Source: Oidiodendron maius Zn
Lineage: Eukaryota > Ascomycota > Leotiomycetes > Myxotrichaceae
Direction of reading: 5' to 3'
Length of the DNA stretch: 64,000 nt
NCBI GenBank assembly: GCA_000827325.1
Contig: KN832878.1
Span: 620,001-684,000 of the forward strand
Shown: in pieces, positions 46,701-58,127 of the stretch
Numbering within the stretch: position 1 is the stretch's first letter
Layout: each line of letters opens with the position of its first letter
Made by a program: the position numbers and the translations under genes
The notes under the pieces: generated by a model
The model's input: only the letters and a program-made list of their open reading frames with translations
Databases searched by the model: none
Told to the model about the DNA's origin: nothing

Positions 46701-49142
46701 GTGGATGTTTGGCAACGTCGCGAGCACAAGCAGACGAGTCCAGCCGAGGATGACAGGTCCGCAAGCACGTCCTATAGTGCGTATGGGACCGAACGGAGAG
46801 ACATATCTACTCAAGTAGATCCTAAAGATCGCAAGAGGAACTTTAGTAGTCGAACTAAGACGGGATGTAGGACTTGCGGAAGGCGGAAGAAGAAGTGTGA
46901 TGAGACACGCCCAGAATGTGAGTCCCCGTCGACGAGAATCTTTACGGACCTCAATATGAAGTGAACGATATTTAGGTTGATCTTGGACTAATACGCTCTA
47001 ATAGGCCGTAACTGTCTCCGTGGTGGTTTTGTTTGCTCTGGATATCAACAGCTTGGCCAGCGGCCAAAACTCGAGCAGACACTCGAGCAGAAGCCTGCCT
47101 CAATTTCTTTACAGTCAAAGACAGACTATACTAAAATTACCTATCGGCAGTCGGACAAGGATAAGTCCGCAGATCAGCCATGCCAACACCGTTGGAGCTT
47201 AGGAAGTGACCATAAATTCTTGGGTATGACGCCAGCCTTGTCCCCTCTGCAAAAAATGCAATGGCATAATACACTTTCCAAGTCGCCATCGATCATTGTC
47301 CGAGGATTCCCAACAGTGCGTCGCCCAGATCATTGCCCGGGCGTTGAAGTACCCCCAAAGATCCTCTTCGACTTGGTCCGACCACAAAATCTGAAGATCA
47401 CTGACGGACGTGTCATCCTGCAAGGGCAATGCAAAACACTTGGATTAGCAAGGAAGACAACTGGGGTCCTTTTATGGCACGTGCTACTTTCTACCCCAGT
47501 GTGCTCCTGTCGGCCTCACATCTTAGAGGACGAAGCCCTGCCTTCGATAAGTGTCGATGAACTCTGGCATTACCGCCACATCCTCGGAGATTGCGATAGT
47601 ACGAGAGCGTCTTTTGATAATGATGGATCGCCCGCCCTGCCTGCCTCCGAGGAAGGGGCGTTACGAGAACATATGGACTGTTCCAAGAACTCTTCAGTGG
47701 CTTGCGATTCGCCTCCAGACACATCAGGCTCTACGTCAGGTTCAGCCATGATCACTGATGCCTTAGCAGTGTCCCTTGATTCCGACCTTCTCTCAATGTC
47801 GGATACTTCGGAGGATATGATTATTCGGCCTTCAGACCCCGAAGATGCTATGTACCCTATCATCAATGCTGTAGTCTGTCGCCTACTTCGCGAATATAAA
47901 AGGGTAGGCAAGGTAGATGAGTTTGAAAAATTCGATTCTGCCGCAGACAACGAATTTACCAACGACAACAGGTCTCCTGGCAGGGGTGGTGGAACCTCAC
48001 AAGCCTCAAGCAACTCTTTTTGCGCGCCTCTAGCACCTAGTCAGGGCTCCCAGGGGTCATGCCGGAAGAGGAACCGTTTTGCAAAGGACGACGACGATGC
48101 CGACGGGGATGAGTCGCGTAGGCGACAAACCAAAAGACCAAGACCGGATGACTCTGGAAGGCCCTCGAAACTATTGGCCTGCCCTTTCTGGAAACTAGAT
48201 CCGGGTAAGTATAGTAGCTGTTTTCGAATGACCCTCAAAGGGATCTCTCGTGTCAAGCAACACCTGGACAGAAAGCATGCCCCTGATTTCTACTGTGAGT
48301 TCTGCCTTCTCGTCTCACTTGATGAGCAGAGCCACCAAAGTCATATCAAGTCCAGGAGCTGTTCTTTTCAATCTTGCGAATTTACTGGCATCACGCACTC
48401 TCAGCGACATCAGCTCTCAAGAAAGTCGAAACCCAATCTCCCGGAGTCGGACCAGTGGTTTGCGATTTGGGACATCGTGTTTCCGGAGCAGTCCCGGCCT
48501 ACTTCAGCTTACATGGATCCGGATCTGTCAGAGGACCTATGCCAGTTCCGCGAATATGCCCAGCGTCTCGGACCAGCCAGGCTGGCTGAGGTAATGCAAG
48601 CTAATGCGCCTGTGGCGGCCTTGGAAATGCTGCAAGAAGAGATAGGTTCGGTTCTTGAGAGTGTGATTTCACAAGGCTTGAACACGTTATTTGAAGAGTG
48701 GCTTTCGAGTCGAGCCTCTGCACCATTGATAGCATCGAGTGAAACTTTATCCTTGAGAGGTCAAGGCAACCCCTGGACTGTCCAGCCAACGCGACAACAG
48801 ACACCGGCGAGCTCGTTTGCCGACAGCGGCGTCGTACTGGGAAGCCAAGTGTTGTCCGGCCAGTCGCGAGAAGAGACATATCCACCCAGACCCTATCAAG
48901 AACCAATCGAAGACCAGCTTATCCAGACACCGAGGGATCTTACCACAATAGAGTATGTAAATAGTTTCTCCCAGAACGTCGGCCAAACCCCGAACTTTCC
49001 TGTAATCGAATCTATTCCGCAGGCAATATGGAGTCTTGGAGAGAATGTGGATGAAGCATTTGTCTTCGATAATCCCAGCTATCATGTGGATGACCCTTTT
49101 CCATGGCCCAATTCACGTTTCGAGGATCAGAGTTTAGATTGA
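43715..49142 (+). CDS. Giant multi-zinc-finger regulator: C2H2 array, Zn2Cys6 cluster and second C2H2 region
   Basis: Three exons (43715-45771, 45824-46917 and 47005-49142) join in one frame to give 1,762 residues. The first region (about residues 272-480) has Cys/His fingers, including CARCSCGIKSESL, CVFNFAGCPRTFASKIKWKRH and FNRKDLFTQHLRRMH. A helical domain follows (NRLEPHIDNKTWESL, IMHFVHKHHQ), then YLDQIWPSGGTELLCIFQKA. A complete Zn2Cys6 cluster lies near 1033-1065 and is split by the second intron: GCRTCGRRKKKCDETRPEC then RNCLRGGFVC. Next is SIIVRGFPTVRRPDHCPGVE, a block that I recall in fungal zinc-cluster proteins. Near 1440-1510 a second finger region reads LLACPFWKLDPGKYSSCF and VKQHLDRKHAPDFYCEFC. 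Both introns are phase-consistent with good donors. A more upstream first exon is possible because the ATG follows an acceptor-like TTGCAG. A role in transcription is inferred from the domains. Confidence 0.75.
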
Positions 49143-50071
49143 AACACGGCAGGGTATTGGTGCCGTGGAAGATATAACTGGGATTGCAGGCCCTGAGGGA
49201 TATCTGATGGTCTCCCGGAGTTGCATACAGCGAAAGCTCACCGGGCAGTAGTCTCTCAGGAGCCAGTGGGATTCCCATGGGATGCGGGATCTCGTTGAAA
49301 TTCTGCCTTCCTATGGAGAGCGAATCTAGTAGTGCTCATGGTTCTTTAACGGGCTTGGACACATATGAGATCCAACGTCTACCAAAGCCCTTCTGAGCAA
49401 GAGATTCAGTACTATTTCTCTGTTTACAGCAATAGTATATACAACTATTACAACATTTACGACAGTTACAGTCGCAGTTACAACAACCCTAACTTAGTAA
49501 CTCATAATACGATGCTGTGATCAATGGCTGATTTTGGTCTATGTTATCTCTATTCCGTCCACTATCCAAGGTAGGGGATAACTTTGAAGACAAATGTAAC
49601 GTCTTCGATAATGTTTGAATAGATGGTGGCAGATTTGAAAGTTCGATTGGGGATAATAACCCAATGTTCTCCATACCTAGGCTTGGTCTACTGAGATGCC
49701 AACTGCCTTGTCTTGCCATGGTAAATTAAACTCTCTGGATTATATGAAGTGAACTTAGAAGGCAGAGCTTGAGAGCGCGACGGAATCTGGTAGAGCAATG
49801 AAGCTCGTAGAGTTATTGGACTATTTATCGATAACACATGGCTACATATGAATTTGAATAAGAGAAATCTAATATTTGAATGGCCTCTACATTCGTTTGT
49901 GTCACCCGCTAACCACCCCGATGGCTCTTGTGTCAGTTTTGCATGGTAGAGGCTGACTTCATCAGGGTGGACAACAAGTTATGCTCGCCGATCCGGCTGC
50001 TGGGATTGGAAAGCAGAAAGCAGAAATTTCATTCAAAAATCCGTGCTAAATAATAACAAAAACAAGGATAT
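49143..50071. other. Intergenic, no clear gene
   Basis: A 76-codon minus-strand frame (49489-49719) begins MARQGSWHLSRPSL and might be a small gene or first exon, but no family or splice partner was found. A poly-CAG/TACAAC-like stretch occurs at 49430-49490. Confidence 0.4.
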
Positions 50072-51530
50072 CTAATCTCTAATTCTTCGTCCCACTTTCC
50101 TTGCTAGTCGAATTGTCCTCGTCCTCTCATCCATATCACACTCTTTCACTTGCTCACCTGTCATGCTATGCACCCTTCTCATATGTTTCCTGCATCCATC
50201 GTCCCTTCGGAAAGGCTTCCCCTGCCGCACTAAAGACCTTTTGCACGTCGAAACGGTGCAGTAGTACTTTTCAGTTGTGTCATGTTTCTCATTGATGTGG
50301 CGGTCGAGCTGTCGTTTGGTGGCGTGCCGAGCAGGACACGAGATGCATTGGAATGGTCGGGTGTGGTTCCTACTATGATGACTGGTAGGAGAGAGTCAGT
50401 TGGTTCTTAGAGACAGAAAGGGAGGCGCGTAGAGAGTGGCTCACTTATACTCGCCCCTTGTCACGAAACTCTTGCCGCAAGCCGCCCATGTACACTGGAT
50501 CGTATTCGGGCCAGTCGTTTCTGAGTGGGCGGGGCTTGACCGTGTTGCTGTTGTTGCACTTTCCTCTGAAGAATGATAGCCGGCTATGGAAATGGACTGC
50601 AAGGCGGTCGACGGGATCTCCTCGATGGGACTTACTGGTTCAGAAATTCGAGGAGCAGGATAAGTCCCATGATTGGCTAGGCTGGCAGGCAGAACATACT
50701 CTCTCGCATTGATTGCGGCTACACTGAAACCAACTTGGAAGGGGTGGGGATCCAAGACTGCATCTGCGGAAGTGCCGTCTACTTCGTAGAATGTGATGCT
50801 CTGAACATTTTCAGGTACCGATGAGACATTTGGCAATTCAACCACGTTTGGAGCTCTTGAGACAAGTCTCGGTGTAGAAGGAAGTGAAAAATTCCAATCG
50901 TGGGTTCGTGTCGTCGCAATGTGGGAGGGCGACAAAGCGCAACATACATCACCTAAGTCTGAAATATGCACATCTGTTTGGGTTTGACAGAGTAACCCTG
51001 AGCTGGGAATCTTCCGGCTAACGGAGGTAGATATTCCGGGCGATTGGCTTGGCAGCTCTTCTCTTCCAGAATCGATGAGCTCGCCAATAAAGAGATCAGA
51101 TAGACTGTAAAGAGGCCAGGTATCAGCAGGATTTTGTTTGTCAAGTGGAGAAGTCGTATGCAGTGACAATCCAACTGAATAATAAAGATTAGAGAAGTCG
51201 ATATTGCCAACCTGCCCTATATCTAACTTGGACGATTGATAAAAAGGATCAAAAATAAAAGAATCTAGTTGAGGAATCCCGTCTACGTCGATGTTATGAG
51301 ACTCCGAGCTGTTACAGGTCCTAAGGTGGACATTAGAATATCCACGACGGGCCGAATTTGAGACTTCACAAGTCTCTCCTGAAATTAATCCAGGTATCTG
51401 CTCGCCTGGAATTGGTCCAGGTAACTGCTCGCTAGGAATTGGTCCTAGTGGGGGTGGGTCAGAAGACTCGTAAGAAATTGGTAGTGCGCCAGCGCAGAGA
51501 GCCCGCCGTCTGCGAGGCGGACCTCTGCGT
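50072..51530 (-). CDS. C2H2 zinc-finger protein, 5' end unresolved
   Basis: The last two exons are clear: 51530-50445, joined across a short intron (50444-50382) to 50381-50072. The junction restores a finger: CTWAACGKSFVTRGEYNHH, then SRNHTRPFQCISCP, HATKRQLDRHINEKH and YYCTVSTCKRS. The C-terminus has GCRKHMRRVHSMTGEQ and a basic tail. The long Ser/Pro-rich N-terminal part contains no ATG. The frame opens after a stop at about 51531, next to an acceptor-like AACGCAG, so at least one upstream exon must carry the start. I could not place it, and a perfect hairpin (51549-51574) lies there. Near the N-terminus a ten-residue unit (PGPIPGEQIP) occurs about three times, encoded by a 30-base repeat at about 51390-51450. 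The protein is probably a nuclear regulator. Confidence 0.7.
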
Positions 51531-51548
51531 TAAATGAAAAAATTTCTA

Positions 51549-51574
51549 GTCCAAGGCCTCTCTAGGCCTTGGAC
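51549..51574. other. Perfect 11 bp stem hairpin
   Basis: GTCCAAGGCCT, a four-base loop, and AGGCCTTGGAC. It sits just upstream of the first recognised exon of the C2H2 gene. It may be the scar of a small element or an RNA structure. Confidence 0.6.
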
Positions 51575-52490
51575 CTATGCGTGGGGCCAAGCGGCCTCCA
51601 CTGAGGGAGGGAAGTCGTGCGAGTGCTGGTGTTAAAGTTGGGATCGAGGGGTGGTCGTTAGAAAACACGGCACGAAGCGGTGGGAGGTCATATTAAATAC
51701 ACCATTTGGCAAACGAGGCCTCCCATTACGCAAGACCAATGCTGCATGGATGTCATAAGCAACTAGGGTACCGCAATGGACAAGGAAGGAGCAATTGGCG
51801 ACGAAGGGCCAATTGTGTACAGGCGAGCCGGCCGCGCCTCATTGTCCTGCACCGTTTTATATCAGCAGCAGAGAGTTCGAGGTCTCCCAAAATGGATTTA
51901 AACAGGCGGGGCTTGGGACGTGCAACTAAATTGGCCATTCACAAAGCCCGGGAGCCAATGCCATAAGGGAGGGGAATGAGGGACCGCCATATGCTTTACG
52001 GTACTGGTAATCATGTGGCAGGCTATTTTGACCAGTCGTTTCCATTTTGAGGAAGGGCCTATGATAATCTGCCGCACCCGAGTGGAACATGAATTAGTAC
52101 TCATCATCGAATTTCTCTTGCTCCCACAATTGCGCTTAGTGGGCGAATTTGACATCGAGGGGAACCACGAGAAAGTTCAGCGGCGCCTGGAGAAGATAGA
52201 GAAGCAAGTAGGGAGCAGGTTCTCAATTTCATCCAGCATAATTCCATTATTGTCCTCAATTCATGCCGCCCATGCTAATGCCTCGGGATTTGACGCCGAG
52301 TCGATGCATATGGGAAAGGCTGTGACAATAAATTAATGTACCGTAGTGGGGTGTGCTGCCTTTTGGAATGACCCCTGCACTCTGCTATGACGACAACTCT
52401 CAACAGTTACGTGAGAGGTGTTAAATACCTCTCGTTTCTTTCCCCCCTTTTCACAGACTTATCCTTCTCTAACTTCAAGCTTTAATCACT
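51575..52490. other. Interval with one unassigned frame
   Basis: A 107-codon + frame (52013-52336) contains HEKVQRRLEKIEKQVGSRF, a helical stretch, but no recognisable family. The rest is GC-richer non-coding DNA. A 23-24 base tandem duplication (CTTCAAGCTTnAATCACTATGCA) spans 52478-52519, at the start of the next gene. Confidence 0.4.
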
Positions 52491-54785
52491 ATGCAACTTC
52501 AAGCTTCAATCACTATGCATATGCCTGCCTGTGTTATATGTGGTGATGAGTTTTATGCGGCTCACTCGACTGATAGATCTTCTGCTCCCTGGAACGCCTG
52601 GTTTCGCGTTGGTAGGTGTCTGAACTCCTTTGTTTTTTTCTTTTTTTTTCCAGCTCTGTGCCTCTCCAATACAAGTGTTAACACGCGCCGCCGAGCCAAA
52701 GTCACTGCTGATCCTGGCATCTACGGGCCAACGTTGTCCGAAGTTGGCTACTATAAGCGCTCCGGCCCCGTCCTCGTCCAGCTTCCTAATGGCGACGCCT
52801 TCGAATTGAGCCCTTTCGATGGAAGGGACAGTTTTATCATGCACGCCAACTGTTACTCTCTCCTCGCGCAGTTTTGGCACCCCCAGCCCGTACCTGTGGC
52901 GCGACTCTTGAAAGCATGCTGCTCCTGCGTGTTTCTGCCGAACTGGCGGGGCCTCTTGAGCTGGGGACCTGGCCACGACTACGGAGGGATAATCGGATTA
53001 AGAAATAAATACCCTTGGGATGAGCCGGACGATTTTAATGGTGAGGGGCCGGTACGCATACGCCGTTCCGATGACTCTCCCGAAGACCCTTGGAGCAAAC
53101 TAAAATTAGTAACAACATACCTGGAAAGGTCGCGACTGGACGGGTCGGCGACGCAGACCAAAGGGAAAAGATCAAGGAAAGCTAGACGGAGCATCCGGAA
53201 GCCCTCCGCACGAGGCTCAGAAAGGTTTACTACCGTCGGAAATATAATATCGAATTATTTCACAAAACTTCCCCATGAAATTTTCGAATTCATCCTAACC
53301 TATACGCCTACAGATGGGGTCAAAAGCTTGGCTCGAACCTCTAAGGGGTTGAATATAATTATACCTTCAGGATTAGGTCAATCGTTCTGGGCCTCTCGAT
53401 TTCAAGATCCCTTCGAGTACGGCTATGTCTTTGAGGCACAGACATATGGGGTTAGGTTCGATTGGAAAGCGCTTTATTTCTGTATCAAAAAGGGCAGCTC
53501 TCCAAGATTAAAAAATAGACGCCGTATCTGGCGCCTTATACAGTCACTGTCGGAGTTACTCTGCGTACAATGGAAGGGTGACCAGGGATTATTACCACTT
53601 GATAGGGACCAGAAGGAACTGAAGTGGAAAGAGGTACATGGGTTGATTGAGCAACCCAAAAGACGTCAAAACTTATCCCGATTTTGGGCGTCTCCAATTT
53701 GCAACCGATTATATTCACAGTGCACATCTATTCCGTCTGTTCTCTGTCGTATCGTTGTGTCTACCGTTTCAAGCGGGACGGCGACTTATATCACAGGGCT
53801 GTGCTTTATTTCTAATCAAGAGACGGAGATTAGTTTGGGATATAAAAGCAAGAGGGGGTCATCCCTAGAAATGACAGGACTACAAGGCTTTATCATAGCA
53901 GTAGGGTCAAGGGGCATTCATGCCATACAATTCGTCACTCCTACCGGGCAACTGTCCCAATGGTTTGGGAATCCAAAAGGCATGCCCATAACTCGACGTC
54001 TTGCATCATGTAAACCTATCACTGCTTTAAAGGGAGGTTTCGACGTAAGGTTTACTTCCTTCATATTATTTATTTCTAATAAATTTCTACTAGGGGTTCA
54101 AGATGGTGAGCCTGGCCATTGCAGAGGCGTCATCTCCTATGCTCAACGATCAGCCCAATGAGACGATATCCCTACGAGATAGCGCCTTATGGTTCCCGTA
54201 TATCCCTGAAACTGATCTACAGTTGAGCGAGACTGATGTTAGAGGCTTTGATAATGCCTCTTCTGGGTTTCGGCCTCTTTGTTGTCTGTTCGGCGACGTT
54301 GCAAATCCTACAGTGTTATCGAAAGTCTTAGTGACTTTGTCAGATAACCGGGTAGTGGATATTCATTGCTACTACGCTACTGAAGGTATTAGAACACTAA
54401 GTTCGGTTAGCTACCTTACTTCTGCGACAAGAACCTTAGGCTATCTTGTTAAGCGCGCAGCTGGAGAAAATAAGGATACAATTTCCTTTGTGCATAATAG
54501 AGAGTTGCGGGAGCCCAAAGTGAGTAATTTTTCCCAGTTTCTTGTGTCTCATGATTCAATAAATTGCATGCTTAGATCTTATAGACTCATTTTACATGGA
54601 GTATTGGGCTGGATAATATGTCAAGGCGGCGGCCTTCTCTGCTCAGTCCATTGGCGATTCCTTCCGAGTCGAGCCTAGCGGGTCTCTATGTAAAATGGGT
54701 ATGTAAATTCTACCCCAAGAGCAGCTTCAGAACCTTAATAGGAGATTACAGGAGGATGGCCTTTTCCGAAGCCTTGGTGCAATGA
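52491..54785 (+). CDS. F-box protein of a large fungal family (DUF7600-like)
   Basis: Four exons (52491-52611, 52654-54044, 54094-54519 and 54585-54785) give 712 residues. A zinc-knuckle-like CVICG lies at the N-terminus. The F-box is LPHEIFEFILTYTPTDGVKS followed by LARTSKGLN (about residues 246-275). After it come FWASRFQDPFEYGYVFEA and a long C-terminal beta-rich region with TALKGGFD joined to GFKMVSLAIAEAS across an intron. The tail has SSLAGLYVKW. Intron 1 (42 bases) keeps the frame open, so an unspliced reading is possible, but its poly-T tract and CAG acceptor favour splicing. The last intron is chosen because it leads to a tail resembling family members; without it the frame ends at 54678. 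F-box proteins recruit substrates to SCF ubiquitin ligases. The substrate is unknown. Later ATGs at 52515 or 52521 are alternative starts. Confidence 0.75.
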
Positions 54786-55698
54786 CAAAATATGCACCTG
54801 CGAGGACACGAAGCGTGACTAGAGGGACGCCAGATCTAAGCATGTGAAGGTACATCGATTTAGAAGACTTTTATTACTATAATATTTAAAACTTAAATTT
54901 TGGGACATAGCAAATTGACCTTCCATATGAGGATAGACGCTTGAATATGTTTAACGACCGTGGGTTTCTAGGCTGCAGATCTGGCACCACCAGATAAATA
55001 ACTTGCGTAGATACAGATGGTGTACACGTCTCGGAACTAGCGTATCGTATTTGGATAAGCTCTTAATCAGAAGAATATTCATATCCACGTTCATGTTTAT
55101 TTGCCAAGTAAGAGATTTTATCAAGTAATTATTGCCTGCTACGCCTCCGTAAGCATTGGGGACATTTTGTTCAAGTCTCGCAATTTCAGCCACCGCCAAA
55201 GGGGACCACTCCTGAACATGCTTTGACTACCCTCCCGGACACCTTTCTCCCCTTCCAGCTCTGGCAACATAGATCTATGCTTCGACTTCCTTAGCTATAC
55301 AACCTCGCATGCATCTAATAATAACCTTACCTATACCTAATTTTAAGCCGCTAAAATAGCCACGTGCGCTAGCCTGGCTCCTAGGAGGTACAGAATGCTG
55401 GTTCCGCTCCTCCCAGTTCAAGGCCCCTTGAAGTATGATAATTTGAGATAGTCCTTGCTACGACTTGATATTTGACGGCAGCTCTCCCTTCAAACTGTTA
55501 GGCCATAGCTACTCTTAAATTCTCGTGCAGTTTTCTCTACTCTACGTTTGCAACATTACACTTGACACTCAACAGTGATTGCCTGGGCGTCTCGTCGTTA
55601 CGTGGATCCGTATAATCGGAATACTAAACTCACAGAATATAGTATTAAATATAAACATGTAAAATGAGAGTCGGGCCGTACGTAAGGTATTGGTTGGA
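54786..55698. other. Intergenic, no gene seen
   Basis: An 82-codon minus frame (54951-55199) shows no known motif. Confidence 0.4.
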
Positions 55699-56771
55699 TT
55701 ATGCATCCTTGATCTGCTCCTTTGCAAACCTCGCCATTTCTTGCCTCATGTCCACCTCTCCATCTTCAATTCCGAAAACTTCATTATCTAGTTTTTTGAA
55801 TACCTGTAAACCCCCAAAGAATGGCGCCGTCAATGTTCCGAAAAATTCTTGGACCCCATATACTCCACTCTGCAGATTTACAAGTGCGGCCTCGCTCCCT
55901 TCTTTAATCGAGTAGGACGATTTCCCCCAAGACACTCCACTCTCCTTTTCAAAGATACGAAGCACATCCTGCAGAGTCAATACTCCGTCGGCAATATGAT
56001 AAAAGCGGTTGGAAAATTTCGAAGGGTCATTTAATAGGGACATAATAGCTTTGGATATTGTTACAAAGCTCGTGACAGCAAACGGATTTACGCCATTGTC
56101 AGGCAATACCGCCGTGTGCTGAGCAAAGTCGAACTGAAGGAATCCATTCCGGAGAACTCAAAAATAAATTGAGTTAGCCCAATATCGATAATGATAGAAC
56201 TGCATAGGTCAGACTCACCTGACTCAAGTATTACGCCAGCATAAATTACAGCAAATTTTATTTTTCCTTCAGCTGCTCGAGCCAAAACATAATTATGCGA
56301 TACTCTTTTGGGGGCCAGGACCATGTTTGTCAGTAATGTGGGCCCTATTTGTTCACTCGTGCTTCCCATATCCCCTGCAGTATCTAGCGCCCACTCGGAA
56401 GGCATAAAGTACTTCACACCAGCTTCAATAGCAGCGTTCACTAAAGCAATATGTTTGGTATCAAATTGCATACCAGGTAAGAAGCCGCTGAAGACTACTA
56501 CGGCATCCTGGCCTCGGAGGTGCTCCACGAGCTATTTGTGATTTCCATAGTCAACTTGATGGACCAAGGACAGCTGGGCCGGCAGTGATGAGTATGTAGA
56601 GACGGGATTATGGACAAGGAGCTTGATTGTAAACTGATTGCTGCTGAGGACACGCTCGAGTATTGGCAAGCTAGTAAGACCCGTCTTTAATGCGACCTTT
56701 AGTCAGAAACATTAAGACAGTATGGAAGCACGACCTACCCCAACCCAGACAATATCCTTCATTGAGGCCAT
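55699..56771 (-). pseudogene. NmrA-like / isoflavone-reductase-family gene with one nonsense codon
   Basis: Three exons (56771-56739, 56696-56219 and 56156-55699) rebuild a 322-residue protein in one frame, the normal size for NmrA-like NAD(P)-binding proteins. It begins MASMKDIVWVG (the start of the Rossmann fold). It continues with LPILERVLSSNQFTIKLLVH, GQDAVVVFSGFLPG, IEAGVKYFMPSEWALD and NYVLARAAEGKIKFAVIYAG. The C-terminal half has LQFDFAQHTAVLPDNGVNPF and YHIADGVLTLQDVLRIFEKE. The only defect is a TAG at 56532-56534, between the second beta strand and GQDAVV, most simply CAG-to-TAG. Members reduce phenylpropanoids or act as redox sensors. With the stop, only about 66 residues would be made. 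It could also be a population-level null allele or an assembly error. Confidence 0.8.
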
Positions 56772-56945
56772 ATTATCTCGAATATACTTGCTGAAAGGGG
56801 TTTTCTGAGAACAAAAATCAATAGTTCGCCTAGCCAAATTTTAGATGGCATTTTAACTGAAACTACCCGCATTTTATCAATGTGTTTAGCCTAGAGGTAA
56901 AGTAGCTGTATATAGCGTAATCACGTTCACTCATTAAGGCAAGAT

Positions 56946-57042
56946 GTAGCAGGTGATTTGTCTACGCGGTTACTGATCATCGCTTAATACGGCAAGGTTG
57001 TACTAGGCAATTTGTCTACTATGGACACAGTTACTGATCATC
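56946..57042 (-). repeat. Two imperfect direct repeats with GTTACTGATCATC
   Basis: Two ~35-43 base units share ATTTGTCTAC and GGTTACTGATCATC/CAGTTACTGATCATC. They lie 175 bases and more upstream of the NmrA-like gene. They could be duplicated regulatory sites or fragments of a repeat. Confidence 0.5.
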
Positions 57043-57113
57043 CAAAGCGGGCTCTCTGCTCAAGGTAATGTTACACCTTAGCTAACTAGTTCTTTTTAAT
57101 GATTACTTAGCAT

Positions 57114-57647
57114 CTATGCTACACATCGATCTCTCAGGCGTCCCGTCTGTGTCTGTAGCACAAACCCGTATATGTCCAGCTCGAATAAGGTCTTCTCTTC
57201 TCTAAGCTTCTGGATATCTTCTATAACCGTCTCATCAAGGTCTTCCTCTTTCCAGAGCTGGAAGGTCATCTTCTCCACGGTGTCTGCAGCATCCGGGTTC
57301 TTTGACTTTGCGAAGCGGCGGATCCCTTCTTCTGTTGCGTGGCCCGTGCCGCAATATGTCATGAGTTATATATGCAAGAATGGATCTCACGTCAGACTTG
57401 AAGATTTTCGCACCAGTGCAATGTATGATAAGCATGATTTCGTGTTGACCAAGGCACACAAGAGGTTCAGAGACTTCACAACGTCATCCGTGACTCTACT
57501 GCCAGCGTTTCTCAGCACACCAGCGTGTGGAGAAGCGCCGAGCTTGGAGCACACAATTTCGAGATCTTGTGTCCATAGCTCGCCCATATATAGGCGAACC
57601 AAGATGGTAGCTGCCCGTGATAAAGTACAGAGAGATGCTACTGGCAT
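57114..57647 (-). pseudogene. Beta-carbonic-anhydrase-like relic
   Basis: Minus-strand pieces of a beta-class carbonic anhydrase fold are in order but in different frames. First is HAGVLRNAGSRVTDDVVKSL, the conserved V-RNAG-R--DD block. A one-base shift follows at about 57455, then LGQHEIMLIIHCTG, the zinc-ligand region that normally reads HHTDCG. Last comes CGTGHATEEGIRRFAKSKNP with a C-terminal helix and FELDIYGFVLQTQTGRL, ending at 57114. The family converts CO2 and bicarbonate. The zinc-binding His-x-x-Cys is displaced and the frame is broken, so it is not active. An intron could explain one frame change but not the altered motif. Confidence 0.6.
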
Positions 57648-58127
57648 TCGTCTCTTGAAATAGATAGGTGGACATGCGTAGATTTTCCCGGATCATGGGG
57701 AGGGTTGACTGGAGAAGCAATGCCCCTTTCGAATTATATTTGAGTTCCTCGCCCATTGGATTTGCTATTTGTAGAGCAAGGAACAGAGAGCGTGTATCTT
57801 ACGAGATAGCAAAAGATGTACTCTCACAGTATGTATACGAATCTATCCCGGTCTTGGCTGTGCATATAAGGCCGCGGACTAGGTTTCTATTCAGTTATAT
57901 GTATCGCAATAAGTAGACCCAGACAACCGGACAGGTCGTGAATTATTAACGTACCCCAAGTCGTACAAATGAGCAATGCAACCCTCAAGGAGATATTAAA
58001 GCTCCGTTTTGGCCTCCTAGAAGTCTAGAAATGAGATAAGACACTCGGTATTGAAGCCGATATTTGGTTGCAACAATAGTGGCGTTGGACAAGTGAGACT
58101 CAACAGCACTACCGTTTGCAGGTCACG

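Noticed and set aside
45772-47219. Splitting the large zinc-finger locus into two or three genes at the frame ends
   Set aside because: Both breaks coincide with good introns whose removal restores one frame, and the second intron falls inside a Zn2Cys6 cluster.
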